DNA from: Codonopsis lanceolata
Lineage: Eukaryota; Streptophyta; Magnoliopsida; Asterales; Campanulaceae
Assembly: GCA_013146195.2 (NCBI GenBank)
Contig: CM028377.1
Span: forward strand, 103,383,547-103,447,546
DNA: 64,000 bases
Reading direction: 5' to 3'
Shown here: positions 17,760 through 30,153 of the stretch, piece by piece
Layout of the letters: every line of letters starts with the position of its first letter
How positions within the stretch are numbered: the stretch's first letter is position 1
Notes under the pieces: generated by a model
What the model was told of the DNA's origin: nothing
Database searches by the model: none
The model's input: only the letters and a program-made list of their open reading frames with translations
Translations under genes and position numbers: made by a program

Positions 17760-20573
17760 TGTAACGCCCCATAACCTTGCATGTGCATTCTATGCTTGTT
17801 TTTATACTTTCTTGGTTGATTGTGAGCTTGTTTACTTATATGTATAAACGTCTTAGAATCATTCATAGATCATTCTAGAAGTCCATAACATGCTTAGAAT
17901 CATATAAACTTGTTTGTTGAATCGCCGGTTTAATCGCGTTGAAGTTGGCCTTAGCGATTCCTCTCGTTGCTCGTATTTGCTTCTATTTCGACGTACGAAG
18001 TGTTCGTTGAGTTCTTGGCTTTAGATTCAAGTCTTAATCATGTTGAAACAAGCCTCTTTCATGTCCAAGATATCCTAGTTTGAATGGTGTTTGATTGTAG
18101 TTTGATTCGTTGTTCATTCGTCGCGTGGTTCGCGCCTTATTCTACCTTGTTCCTGTTTGTTGTTCTGTGTATTTCCGACTGCTTTTGAGTAGGGTTAGAC
18201 CTTAGAATGGTTGCCCATAAGTTTGGGATCATTTAGACTAGTTTAGATCTTTAAGTTTTAGAGATTCCCGAGCCGAGGCGCCGCATTGAGCCGAGTGAGG
18301 CGCCCGCTCAACGGCAGAGAGCAAATTCAAAATGGACTGAACTGGGGAATAGAGGACGAGGCGGCGATGGATGAGGTGAGGCGCCTCACCTGCATTCTCT
18401 ACGGCATGATTTTTCTTCCCCTGTTTTGAGTTAGGTCGTGAAATGCCTATCCTACCCCCTTTAAACCCCCTCTAAACCCTTCCTAAATACCCACACTTAG
18501 TCCTAATCAAGTCCTAACATCAATTAGAGGTTAATCTAGGTTGGATTAGTGCTTGTTAACTTCCTAATCTCTACTAATTGCAAGTGAGAAATACCTCTTG
18601 TACCCCTTCTTATTTGGGAGGTATAAATACCCAACCTTGACCAAATTTTCTGTAAGTCTTTCATTTGTTCATCCTACTTCTACAAGTTAGAGAGAGAGAG
18701 AGTCAGCTTGAGTTTTGAGCCCAAATAGCTTCATCTTCTTTCTTCGATCTCCAAGGATTCCACTGCTCGATCGCCGCCAAACTCTGATTCTCTGGGTGAG
18801 ACAAAAGGAACGACTTCACCGTTTAGATTTGGATTCTCTTGAGTTTTCACTCGAGCTAGGTAAGTTACTCATCTTCATTTTAGCTCTCATTGACCCTAAG
18901 GAAACAAAGTCTATGATGTGTGAGGTCAATGAGGACACATAAATGTTTCATATGCTTTCCATTTGAAATTTTAAATGTATGATTTTGATAGAAGCATGTC
19001 TAGGTGAATTTCTTGCCTTTGGGAGTTTAAATTACTCTTGTATCATGTTAATTGAGGTCTTGAACATGTTAGAAATATGTGTTATGTTTGTTGATGGAAG
19101 TATTGTCATTATTTGGGAATGCCCTAAATTATGCCTTTGTGATATATATAAAAATTGTTATGTGTTGTATCCTCATTTTTGGACTACATGAAGAACATGA
19201 ATTACATTAAATTGTTTTGGGTGATTATATATATATCCTTGTTGAACCTAGAATTGACCTAGGTTGGGTTATGAAGCACATAGCTTCAATTTCCCCAAAT
19301 TTGGGAATTTAGAGCAAAGACTCAACGGAGTCGACTCTAGGGAATATTTGAACGTGTTGAACTCTAGTTTCAATCCCTACGAAGTTTGAACGCCGTTTGA
19401 TTTGGTTTACTCAAGTATGAGTTTGGTTTAATTGATTATAACAAGTTGTTATGAAAGGTTGGTATTTGTGCAATTTAATTGCCTTGATGTGTTTATGGTA
19501 GAGATTAATACCCTACTTGGTTGGTCGAGTTCGCTCTTGTCGAATTCGGTCTTTGATTGGTTTAGTCAAGTAAATATCTACTGTGCATTGCATCAGTCCA
19601 CCGGCATTAAATGGTTTGTTTATCAAGTCGTATGGGACGATGCACGCTCTTCACGAATTATGGGATTCGTGCTCAAGCTATGGATCGCCGCACTGACTCC
19701 ACACACCCTCCACCGTGGGCCGCAGTGTGGGAAGTAGCCCCTTGCCAGACGCTAAGGGCCGCATTGGCTTGCTATTGAGATCGAAAAGTAGCCTCGACGA
19801 TAGTCGATGAATTCACATAACATCGATGGCACGAACCAAGAATGAATGTTTTGCAGAGCTACTTAAGCGTCGTGACTATCATATCCTACTTGTATGATTT
19901 ACTTTACGCCTTATGTGAATAAGGTGCTAGTGTTAAATGATGTTAATATGCCATAATTGTGATAAATGTCATGCTATAACATGAACATGCATATTTTGGT
20001 AACTTACTAAGTCTTTCGACTTACCCTATTTGTTTGCTTTGTTTTCCTTAGATCAAAGCCGAGGAGACGCCCCACGCTAGATTCACGTGTTTCGCTTGGA
20101 CGTTGTGAGCGAGGCTGCTCTTTTGGACTTTAATTGATTAATCTTTTTATTTTGGAAAGGACGTTGGGAAGCAAGTCATGTAGACTTGGCTGGGGTTTTG
20201 TTGTTGTAGTAACTTAATTATTTAATACTTGTAATCTTTTGGTATGTCAATTTATATGTCGAGCTTGTTCATATGTGTATGGTTCATCACGCTTCTTACT
20301 AAAGCTTGTTAAGGTATTATTGTGGTTATTGTCTCCATGCAGGCCTGGCTGAGTTGTTATAAGCATGTGTTAATTCAGGAGTAGCTGTCGGTTCCTACTG
20401 TAACGTCGCCGATGACTTGTTTAAATTAGGTTGCTTTTCCCAGCCAAGTGTAGCCGAGTTGTTAATTGTACCAAATGTTGCGCCACATGAATTTTATGAT
20501 CCTCCTGTGCATGCTTATGTGTTTAACTTGATTATTTGACTGCGATCTCGGTGATTGTCCTGCCTGGCCGCCA
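17760..20573 (+). mobile_element. long gypsy LTR (Tekay/Del chromovirus type)
   Basis: A 2.8-kb LTR beginning TGTAACGCCCCATAACC and ending about GCCGCCA, just before a degenerate primer-binding site. LTRs of 2-4 kb beginning TGTAACGCCC are typical of the Tekay/Del lineage. A promoter-like TATAAATA lies at 18622-18629, followed by an AG-rich leader (GAGAGAGAGAG near 18690). The block near 20050-20100 (GAGGAGACGCCCCACGCTAG) is also typical of these LTRs. The open frames inside it are not genes. Confidence 0.65.
18622..18629 (+). promoter_or_regulatory. TATA box of the chromovirus LTR
   Basis: TATAAATA in the middle of the LTR, followed about 60-80 bp later by a pyrimidine-rich and then GA-rich leader. 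The U3/R boundary would lie near 18650-18660. Confidence 0.55.
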
Positions 20574-20592
20574 CGTATCGAGCTATAGGTTA
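20574..20592 (+). other. degenerate primer-binding site
   Basis: The sequence CGTATCGAGCTATAGGTTAG resembles the initiator tRNA-Met site TGGTATCAGAGC followed by the CATAGGTT leader usual in Tekay elements, with one base missing. This sets the right end of the LTR. Confidence 0.5.
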
Positions 20593-20673
20593 GAATGTCA
20601 GTCGATAGGTTCCATGGCCTGTGTTGGTTATTTGTGTGATGATTCTAACGCCGAGTGAATTCTTGTAGAGTTC

Positions 20674-21690
20674 GATGGATAATCCTAGGAATGGAAATGG
20701 CCTGAGGTAGGCCAGTGAGAGGTCCCACGAACCCGAAGCTGAGGTACCGCCGCTAATCCTGGGTCCGGATATGGCGAGTTACACCGAAGTTGATGGCTTT
20801 TCCGGCAGCCAGAGGTCGTCGGGGGAGCACCACCACCTCGACAGAGGAAGTTGCACCACCACCGAGACCGAGGACCGACAACACTCTCCTAGAGAGATTC
20901 CTTAAGCTGAAGCCTAGTGCATTGGGAGCCAAACCCAGGGAGGCCGAAGTTGGGATGGAAGAGATGATCAAAATCTTATCTATGTTGGAGTTGTATCGAT
21001 GAGGAGAGAGTCGACTAGCGACATTTAAGTTTAAGTGAGCCGAGCATTGGTGGAATGTGTTGAAGGAAAGTTGAGATGCAACAAGTCCCAATCACTGGGC
21101 TAATTTTCGTAGGGAATTTAAGGAGGAATACGCACGGATGTGGTTCGTAACCAAAGGGAGAAAGAATTTTATAATCTTGAGCAAGGTACCATGACCGCGC
21201 GGAGTATTCTCGAAGTTCACCGAGTTGAGCCGTTATTGCATCGTATTTGATTCCTACCGGCCACTGAGGACACATAAGTTTGTTAAAGGGTTGAGGACTG
21301 AATTTAGGAAGCAGATTCTAGCACTTAAGCTCACCGACATCTGACCCAGCTGATAGAGCTTATGAGGTGGAGCAAGATATCGGTGAGCACCGAGTCAAGA
21401 GTAATTCGGTAATGCACGCACGTGCCACTCGTAACACTAATCGTGAAATAATCTGTGCAGTAGGGATACCAAGGAAACCGTGATAGGAGAGGTGGGCCAA
21501 GGTAGGCCAGTGTGGAAGCAAGGTAACAACACTTTCTACTGGGGGCGCCAGTGGTCTCGCAATGAGACCATGATTTGTTCGTTTCGCCGAAGTCAGGGCA
21601 CACAATGATAGGTGTCAAGCGGGCCGGGAAGTGTTACATTTGTGGAGACGGGACTCACATGAAGAGAGATTGTCCAGTTCAAGGCTAGTC
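20674..21690 (+). pseudogene. gypsy gag remnant with CCHC zinc knuckle
   Basis: Capsid-like sequence (RFLKLKPSALG, then HWWNVLK, GLRTEFRKQILAL) is spread over several frames. The nucleocapsid knuckle at about 21630-21675, CYICGDGTHMKRDC, is a perfect C-x2-C-x4-H-x4-C. Start near 20674, where GATGGATAATCC follows the leader. Confidence 0.7.
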
Positions 21691-21749
21691 AGCCGTGTGG
21701 CGCCGGCAACAAGCTAAGAGATACGGATGGTAAACCGGCTTCAAGTCGT

Positions 21750-22930
21750 GTTTGCGCTTGACGTCAGCGAGGTTCGTGGGTCTACCAAGTAGTGATAGGA
21801 GGTATTCTTTTCTATATTTGATCATAAGGCTCGAATTTCATAGATCCGTGGTCTTCGATTCTTATGTTGCTTCTCGCACTTTGTTGAGAATCTGCATTGC
21901 CTCAATCTTGCCATACTTGCTTGAAGTGTCTACCCCGCCTCTCAAATATATGCTCGCCTGAAGTGTTTAGATCTTGTGATGTTTTGTGGGTGACCACACT
22001 TGCATGCGGACTTGGTAGTTTTACCCATACGTGATTTTGATGTGATTCTCGCATGGATCTGTGCTCGAATTTACTTTTTGTGGGTGATCATGCCGAAAGT
22101 GACGTGCACTTTATTTCTGCATTAAGGGCTAGAAAATTGTTGTCTCAAGGCGTACAAGCATTCTTGCTCGCTGTTGATAAGAAGAGGTCTTCACGAATTT
22201 AGAGGAGGTTCCTAGTATGTGAGTTTCCCGATGTGTTTTCTACCATCATGCTATGCCCGATAGGGAACTAGAGTTTTGTATTGAGCTTATTCCGGGGACT
22301 TCACCGATTTCTAAGGCACCGTATAAGATGGCGCTCATGAGCTTGAGAGTTGAAAACTCGCCATGTGAACTCCTAGAGATTGGTTTTATTAGTTGTGTGT
22401 CTGGGGCGCACTGTTCTATTTGTGAGGAAGAAAGATGGGAGTTTGCGTTATGCATAGATTATCGCTAATTGAATAAGGTGACCATTAAGAATAAGTATCC
22501 TCTACCCCACATTGATGATCTTTTGACCACCGTAAAGTGGTCTATCGCTTATTCTAAGCTTGATTTGCGCTGGGTTACTATCAACCGAAGGTTAGAGAGG
22601 AGACATTCCAAGAAATTTTTTCGCACTAGATATGGGCATTTTGAATTCGGGAGATGCCGCTTGGGTTGACGAATGCGCCTGCCGTATTTATGGACTTGAT
22701 GAACCGTGGTCTTTCATAGTTATCTTTGATTGTTTCGGTGGTAGTCTTCATCGATGATATCTCAGTGTATTCGAAATCGCTGAGGAGCATGAGAAACACT
22801 TGAGGATTGTCTTGTCTATTCTTCGAGAGAAACAACTTTTTATAAGTTTAGTAAATGTGCCTTTTGGCTTGAGGAAGTGTCCTTTGGGGCATATCATTTC
22901 TACCGAGTAGCAGCTGATCCTCTAAGGTCA
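21750..22930 (+). pseudogene. gypsy protease and reverse transcriptase remnant
   Basis: A damaged protease active site (VFDSYVASRTL in place of a DSGASH motif) lies near 21860. Reverse transcriptase begins near 22245 with MPDRELEFCIELIPGTSPIS, followed by the CIDYR-xLNKVTIKNKYPLP block at 22455-22505 and then the FEF...LGLTNAPA block at 22630-22690. The catalytic aspartate region lies near 22750 in SVVVVFIDDIS-like sequence split by frameshifts. It cannot be translated as one protein. Confidence 0.75.
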
Positions 22931-22999
22931 AGCTTGACGAATTGGAAGAGACCTAGTTCTTAGCACGAGGTTCGGAGTTTTGGTCTAGCTGGTTATTAC

Positions 23000-23500
23000 C
23001 GAGATTTATTGAGGATTTTCTGATTGTGACTCCTATGACGAAATTGACCAAAAGAATGTGCCTTTTGTTCGAGCGAGAAATGAAGTTAGTTTTCAAGAGC
23101 TTAAGCAGTTGCTGACGCCGGACCTATTTTGGCTTTGCCTAGTGGAGGAGATAATTTCGTGATTTACGTGATGCTTCTAAGGAAGGTTTGGGTGTGTGTT
23201 GATGCACGGTAGAGTTATCGCCTATGCCGAGGAAGTTGTCTATTCACGCCGTAATTACCCGACACACGATATGGAGTTATCATGACATTGCTGTACATAA
23301 ATGGAAACATTACTTGTATGGAGCTAAATTTGAGATCTTCACCCACCACAAAAGTTTGAAGTACTTGTTTTCCAAAAGAGTTGAACATGAGGCAAAGAAG
23401 ATGGATGGAGAAACTAAAAGACCACGATTGCACTATTTTATATCATCCTGGAAGGCAAATGTAGTAATGATGCCTCGGAGTAGAAAGTTCACATGTCGTA
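23000..23500 (+). pseudogene. gypsy RNase H remnant
   Basis: Recognisable blocks are VIAYAE, NYPTHDMEL, HYLYGAKFEIFTHHKSLKYL and a final HPGKANVV-like sequence at 23440-23470. Frame breaks occur every 50-100 bases. Confidence 0.75.
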
Positions 23501-23649
23501 TGATGGTTAGGGAATGGAAGATGTTGGAGACTTGCAGATTGGGGTCCTAGTGTTTTTGATAAAGGTGTGATTTTCGCTAATGTTCGTGCTACACCGCTTT
23601 TGTTGGGAAGATTAAAGAAGCAAAGCGAATGATCCCAATCAAGAAAATT

Positions 23650-24786
23650 TTTGACGGGTTGGCCGAGAATGTATCGCCTCGATTTTGTGATTAATAGCGA
23701 GGTGCTTTTGACATTTCGAGGTCGAATTTGTGTTCTTCTAATGATGACTCAAGAGGTTGGTTCTGATGAGGCTCATAAATCCAGGTATACCATTCACCCT
23801 GGGAGCAACGAAGATGTACTTGGACTTGAAAAGACAATTTTGGTGGAAAGGCACGAAGAGGAAAATTATGAGTATGTGTCAAGGTGTTTGACTTGTCGCC
23901 AGGTTAAAGCCGAAAGCACGAGGCCCATGACTTCTACAACCACCTGAGATTCCCCGAAGGGAAATGGGAGTTCATTATGGATTTCGTGACGTGGTTACAA
24001 GCGCACGAGAGGTTTTAATGCATTGGGTTATAGTCGACGATTGACTAAGTCCGCACACTTTATTCGGATAGCTATCACTTATTCGCTGACTCGCTTGGCG
24101 CCTTTGTACATCCAGAGATCGTGAGACTTCATGGCGCACCGGCTAGTATTGGTCCGATAGAGATCCGAGGTTCACATCCGATTTTGGAACATTGCAGAAG
24201 CTGGGGACCAAACTAGACTTCAAGATAGCCTTTTTCATCCGCAAACTGATGGTCGTCCCGAGCGATTGATTCGTATTTGAGGACATGCTTCGAAGCCAGG
24301 CCGTGATTTCAAGCGGAAGCCGATTCTCACTACCTTTAGCCGAAGCTTATGATAATAACAAATTTACCAATGAGTATCAAGATGGCGCCGTATGAAGCTT
24401 TGTATGGGCGTAAGTGTAGATCGCCATTTGTTGGGATGAAGTTGGAGAGGCGAAACTTGGGGTTCCGAGTTAGTGCAACTTTGGCTGAGCGTGAAGTTGA
24501 TTAGAGATCGTTACGCACCGCCAAAGTCGACAAAAGAGTTACGCGACAATCGAAGACGAGATCTTGAGTTCCAAGTGGGTGACTACGTATTCTTGAAGCG
24601 TGACACCGGTGAGAGGTACGAAGAGATTTGGCAAGAAAGGAAGCTTACACCGAGGTACATTGGTCCATTGAGGTTCTGAGGAGGGACCTGGGCAGATCGT
24701 GATTGCATTGCCACCGTCACTTTCGAGACTCATAATGTATTCCATGTTTCCATGTTGCGAAAGTATTGAAGGATGATACCCATGCA
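23650..24786 (+). pseudogene. gypsy integrase remnant
   Basis: The zinc-binding region reads EAHKSRYTIHPGS and then YVSRCLTCRQVKAE (an HHCC finger), near 23765-23925. The core starts with WEFIMDFVT at 23970, and a later segment reads LEFQVGDYVFLK and KLTPRYIGP at 24565-24670. The chromodomain, if once present, would lie in or beyond the gap. Confidence 0.75.
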
Positions 24787-24886
24787 NNNNNNNNNNNNNN
24801 NNNNNNNNNNNNNNNNNNNNNNNNNNNNNNNNNNNNNNNNNNNNNNNNNNNNNNNNNNNNNNNNNNNNNNNNNNNNNNNNNNNNNN
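24787..24886. other. assembly gap, 100 N
   Basis: Exactly 100 N, the conventional size for a gap of unknown length. It separates a gypsy 3' region from the middle of a copia polyprotein, so the real distance and adjacency are unknown. Confidence 0.99.
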
Positions 24887-26625
24887 CTCTTACTTTTTAC
24901 CCAAAGCACGCTACGGATCTCTCCTCATAACGTTACTTTGAAGTGAAAGTTTTGAAGAACTTGATTTTGGTGAGATCTCCTTCAACCAACTCCATAAATT
25001 CTTAAGGGAAGAATCCACGAGAAGTGATCTTCCTCAAAATTATTGAAGCAAGAGTCATCCCATTTCTCAAATCATTGGTGATCTCAACTCGGGGAGTTGA
25101 ATAAGGTTGAGAAGAAACTTTGTTTGCATGCATTTGTATCGAACTCGAAGGCCAAAGAAGATTGATGAGCTTCTCGAAGATCATGCTTGGATTGAAGCTA
25201 TGCAAGAAGAGTTGAACCAGTTTGAAAGATGTAAGGTGTGGGCTTAGTTCAAAGACAGTGATCATCCAGTCATCGGCACCAAGTGGGTTTCGAAATAAAA
25301 GATGAAGATGGAAGTCACGAAACAAAGCTAGATTGGTTTGCTAAGGGCTACTGACGAGGAAGAAGGAATGACTTTGATGAAACTTTTTGCTCTGTTGCTA
25401 GACTAGAAGCAATCGAATCTTTCTAGCCTATGCCTCGTTCATGGACTTCAAAATGTATCGGATGGATGTTAAGAGTGCCTTTACGAATGAGTGATCTTCA
25501 AGAAAGTATATCGTGGAACAGCCTCGGGATTTGTCATCTCGAACAAAGCTGGATCACGTCTCGACTCAAAGAAAGCTCTCACGGCTGAAGCAGCTCCAGA
25601 GTGCGGTATGAAACTACATCAAGTTCTTAATCGACAGTTCGGAGAGGAAGAATAGACACTTCTTTATTCATCCTCAAGTAGAAAGGCCATTCTCTTACAA
25701 ATCTATGTGGGCGACATCATCTTTGGATCAACTAACCAAAGCATGTACGGAATTTGAAAACGTCTGAGCAAGTTCGAGATAAAGCATGATGGGTGGACTT
25801 ACCTATTTTAAAGCTGCGATACAAGCGAGACTTGAGACGGAATCTTCATCGGCCAAACCAAATATGCAAAGGAACTAATCAAGAAGTTTGGTCTTGATTC
25901 AGCCAAAAATTTGAAACTCCAATGTCTACTGTGCCATCTTGACAAAGATGAGATGGGAAAAGCAAGAGAACATGACCAATCGAGGAATCATAGGTTCAAA
26001 CCTTTATTTAATAGACGACATTATGTTTCTTTGTTTGTGTTTGTGCTAGATTTCGGGCAGATCAAAGGAGTCACATTTGCTTGCTGCCAAGCGTATCATC
26101 GAGATATGTTTCAAAAACAACAAATCTAGGCATCGGTATTCAAAATCAACAACTTCAATCTAGTTGGATACTGGAATCAGATTATGCTGCCAAAGTGGCC
26201 GAGAGAAGAAGCACCGGTGGGACTTGTCAATTTCTTGAAGCAGACTCGTCTCATGGTCTTGCGAAACAGGATCGATGGCAAACTGAGCCACGGGCGGGAT
26301 TCATTCTTTTATGGCATTCTTTGCTCTCAAGCATTGCTATGGATGAAGCAGCAACTAGTGGACTATAACATCAAGGCCAGCTGCCCAATCATGTGTGACA
26401 ACACATCGGCTATCTCGGTCTCAAAAATCTAGTGATGCATTCAAGACAAAGCACGTTGATATTCGTTATCACTTTCCGAAGATCATGTGGAAAAAGGTAA
26501 CATCGATGCGGAATATGTTCCAAGGCGTCAATTGCGACATTCTCACAAAACCAAGGATGCCACCGGGTTTGCTTATTTAAGGAGAAATCTTGGTATGATT
26601 GATCCTGCTTTTAAGGATTAATATT
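24887..26625 (+). pseudogene. copia (Sirevirus-like) reverse transcriptase and RNase H, frame-broken
   Basis: This starts inside pol. WIEAMQEELNQFERCKVW-like sequence near 25185-25240, the NKARLV block, LAYASFMDFKMYRMDVKSAF at 25428-25480 and a split TKYAKELIKKFGL at 25860 are Ty1/copia reverse transcriptase. RNase H follows, with RKSTGG-like sequence, ASCPIMCDNTSAIS, KHVDIRYHF and a final block ending near 26605 with GMIDPAF. At least eight frame breaks are present. The gag, protease and integrase portions lie in or before the gap. Confidence 0.8.
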
Positions 26626-29600
26626 TTGTTAATGTTTCTTTCCATGCCGGTAGACTCGGTATTAGACTAATCGGAGGCGTAAGTTATCCTTCTAGGAAGA
26701 CTTAAAGGTTAGTATTCTTACTTAGTCTATTTTGCTAAAGAGGTTTCTAAAGCAATAAAGGGGGTCAAGGACAAAATTTGGTACTTAAGAAAATATCTTA
26801 AGTTCCGCTTTTATTCAAAATTCTCTCGCCTTTAAATAGTCCTTGCGAGTCATTTGCAAACTTCTGAAACCCTTTGAGCAGAAATTTCTCTCTCTCTCTC
26901 TCTCTACGAGTAACTACTTTACGCAAATTCAAGTTCTTCTTGTTTTCTTCTTCATCAATAACAATGAGTGCGCTTCTTTCTTCTCTACTCGTAATTTTCT
27001 ATATGCGTGCATTTCATTACAACCTAAAATCGTTTTGGAATTCAAGCGGTCATTTCGAGTTTGAGCAGTGATTAGCCATTGTTGTTCTTACAAACTTGAA
27101 TACTAACAATCGTTTTTATGTATATTCATTGTTTATTCTTATGAAAACTTACATTATGCATTTCTGAGTGTGGTTTCTCTAAACATTCTAGGGTTTCAAG
27201 TTTTGCCGAAAATTTCAATTATTTTAGAAAACTTTGAAATTCCTACTTGTTTAGATGTCTAGATGAAAAGCCTAATTTTTTATTTTGCTTTTCTCGAACA
27301 AGAACTTCAAAATCAAAGCAATGAGGAAGGCTTTAAACCACAGAAGCCCGACATTCCTCCCGATTCGAATGTCAACCTTCGAGGATACCCCACCTATCCG
27401 CCTCTCATGACATTATTGTCGGCTTTGGACCCGGCGCATATATTAGGGCATGTGCTGACCTTCCAGATCAATCAACTCTGCTACACGGCGTCAGCTTGCG
27501 AGGATATGGGCGCCTGCGGGATTACGCCTCTTACGCCTCAACGACAAAACTTCTGATATCTTCTGGCGAAAGAATTTTATCAAAATGGGCTCAGACCCGG
27601 GCGCTCTTCGTGGAGTGGTCGAGAGCCGTCCCGTCTGTCACGCTAAATCAATCTCCACCATCATCGGCGTGCATTACGGTGGAGCTCTTTCGGCAACACA
27701 TGAGGCTTTACATGCTGAGGAAGCCATGAGGGGAGTAGACACCTCAGGGAGCCACAAGGAAAATGCTCAGAAATTTGTTCCCTCGGCGTCTCTTGCCTGA
27801 CCATCTTAGACAAGGGGCTCTATTCAAGAGTGGAGCTCATGACATGTTCTGAGCCAACAAATCAGCCCGACCCGATCTTGTATTCCTCCCTACGTCTCAA
27901 GCGGGGGCTCATCATTTTCGACCGAACTAAGTGGGTGGAGAAAGCTAAAGAACAAAACTAAGCAGCCCGAATCAGTGATCATGCCCTTTTGAGGGATGAT
28001 GCAAACATCAACTTTTCTTTGAAAGAAGATGAGTTGTTTACGTTGGCCAGGACAAGCAACTCCTGACCTCGTTTTCGGTTAAATACTGCTTGAATACGAG
28101 AACAAGCAAAATTGCGAGAAGGTCTCTGCATGGTCTCTCTTGACAAAGTGGCCAAGCTTTGCACCTATCTTGGTCACCCGCTTCAACATGGGCGCACATG
28201 AAGCGGCGGGACCTACAAAGGCCTCTGCAAAATTTGGCGATCAAGTGGCCGCGGACCTCCATCAGGCCAAAGACTGTTTGAGGTGACGGTGCTAAGGTCA
28301 AAATGGCGGCCAGTAACGAAAACAAGGCAGTGGCAACTCAAGCGAAGAGGAGGCCAAATGGATCGAGAGAAGGAGATGAAGGAAGGCGAAAAGCACCGAG
28401 GCCAATCCGGCCATTCCTCTCCTCCATCTACCCCAGCTAAGCCATCACTCGGCCACCTACCCGATCCGACCAGCCACCCCATCCTCTCTTTGCTCCCCGA
28501 GCCAAAGCGAAGGTGACTTCGTAAAACCTTTGAAGACGACCGCGATCCACTCGACCTCTAGATGAAGCGGTGAGTCTCTTATTCGGCCGGCCGAGGAAAA
28601 AAAGGAAACTCTGGGTCTGACCTTACGCCCCAATTGACTACCTCACCGGCGCTGACCCTTACATCAGCCCATCATCTACCATCTACAGGCGCCCAAGCCT
28701 TACCTATCAACCCTTCATCTATTCCTTACAGTCATCTCTCGGAGGAATTCACCACCTGGGAGGAGTCTATCCTCCGAGGCGGCCCGAGCCCCAACTCCTC
28801 CTCCTCCTTCACCCTTCAACTACTCACCCGACCCATCCACCCCTTCCCAACTCACCAATCCCAACCAACTTCATCAACCACACCACACCCTTGCAACTCC
28901 GCCGGCCGCCAGTTCCTCTTCAATCCTCTTCCCCAACCCCCGCATCTCAATACCCTACCAACCTCGCCCCTTTCCGGTTCTCTACCGAACCTATTCCTCA
29001 ATCCTCCCACATCGCTGAAAATTTCGATTAATCGATATGGAACCGATTCCCACCAACAATCACCTCCACCTCCCCTATAACCCTATCCTCTTCCACCAAA
29101 AACCATACCAACCCAAGACTCATCCTCTTCCGCCTCCCTCTCCAACAAGCTCCTTCAAAGCCTCCGCCGACACACCATTCACATTGGCTGCATCTACTTC
29201 CCATCACCACCCAATGATGAAGTTTTGTCCCTACTAGATGCCATCTACCACTAAGGTTAGCGAGCTCAGCATATCTACCGCTACAAGCAAAGTATTACCG
29301 CAGCCAAGGCCAACGAACGGACGCCACTAATTCGACAATTTCAAGAGGATGTCCGACTGCTTGGACGATGCGGCACGACTTCACCGATGTCAAGATCAAC
29401 ATCGGCTCAACGTGGATGAAGGCTGCCGATCATAGGCTCCATTTTCTACGAGTTATTCCACGCTATCACTCTCCATCTCTGCCTACGGCCGTCCTCCCAT
29501 TCTGGAACTCAACAACCTCGCCGCAACTCGCCTCATGATATAATGAATGCTAACCGTGATCGTGATCCGCCATCACGAGGAGAAGCAAATGAGGTCTATC

Positions 29601-29780
29601 AACAACGCCGATGGAAGAGAATGTACCGCTCGTGAAGAATCGACTACTGCTTCGCTCCACCTCGCATCCGACCGATGCAGATGACGAATACCAACGAAGA
29701 TTGGAAGAGCTAGAGCGAGAAAGAAGAGAAAGGAAGTCGCAGACAAAGGCAAAGGGAAAAGACCTGGTAGCTTATATATC
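26626..29780 (+). pseudogene. third-ORF (possibly env-like) region of the Sirevirus-like element, decayed
   Basis: About 3.1 kb lies between the copia pol stop and the polypurine tract. It is compositionally coding-like: GC-richer, with Pro/Ser/Thr-rich plus-strand frames at 28634-29080 and a charged, heptad-like tail at 29680-29770 (EELERERRERKSQTKAKGK). Several Sireviruses carry an additional ORF in this position, sometimes called env-like. I recognise no specific domain, so the assignment rests on position. A TTTAAATAG motif at 26831 and a CT-rich leader with an ATG at 26963 could be a promoter and start, but the frame is short. Confidence 0.35.
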
Positions 29781-30153
29781 TTTTCTTCCCCTTTCTTTGA
29801 TTTATCTTATTTTTGAAAACTCGTTGAATGTAAACATCTTGTTTATAAATACGATGATTACTTGCTTTTTTCAAAAATTATATTGTTTAAATTCTTGCCG
29901 CTTATTGTTTATCTAATTAGAATTTAAACATTCGCTTTAAATTTATTTAAACCGCCGCTAATCTGTGTCGTTTTTGACTCTCTTATTATCAGATGCACTT
30001 AGATTAGTCCTCAGATTCGGTGTTATTCCGTTTATGTAGAGGCATGTCTTCCGACATTTAATATATAAAACTTTCAGACATGTTATTATCTATCAAAAGT
30101 TTGTTTTTAAGCCCTCATTTGTAGTAATGATGACCTATATAAATAGAGGAGAT
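29781..30153 (+). other. AT-rich 3' leader and polypurine tract of the copia element
   Basis: Non-coding and AT-rich, ending in AAATAGAGGAGAT immediately before the LTR, which fits a polypurine tract. Confidence 0.5.

Larger units (their letters stand above)
20640..24786 (+). mobile_element. decayed Tekay/Del-type gypsy interior, truncated by the gap
   Basis: Gag, protease, reverse transcriptase, RNase H and integrase remnants follow the LTR in the gypsy order, all on the plus strand and all frame-broken. Integrase follows RNase H, which separates gypsy from copia. The chromodomain and 3' LTR are not seen because the sequence runs into the N gap at 24787. The large number of small indels relative to good residue conservation is noted as a finding. 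Confidence 0.8.

Noticed and set aside
28634..29080. Stand-alone Pro/Ser-rich host gene
   Set aside because: No start context, introns or domain; it lies inside the copia element between pol and the LTR and has stops on both sides.
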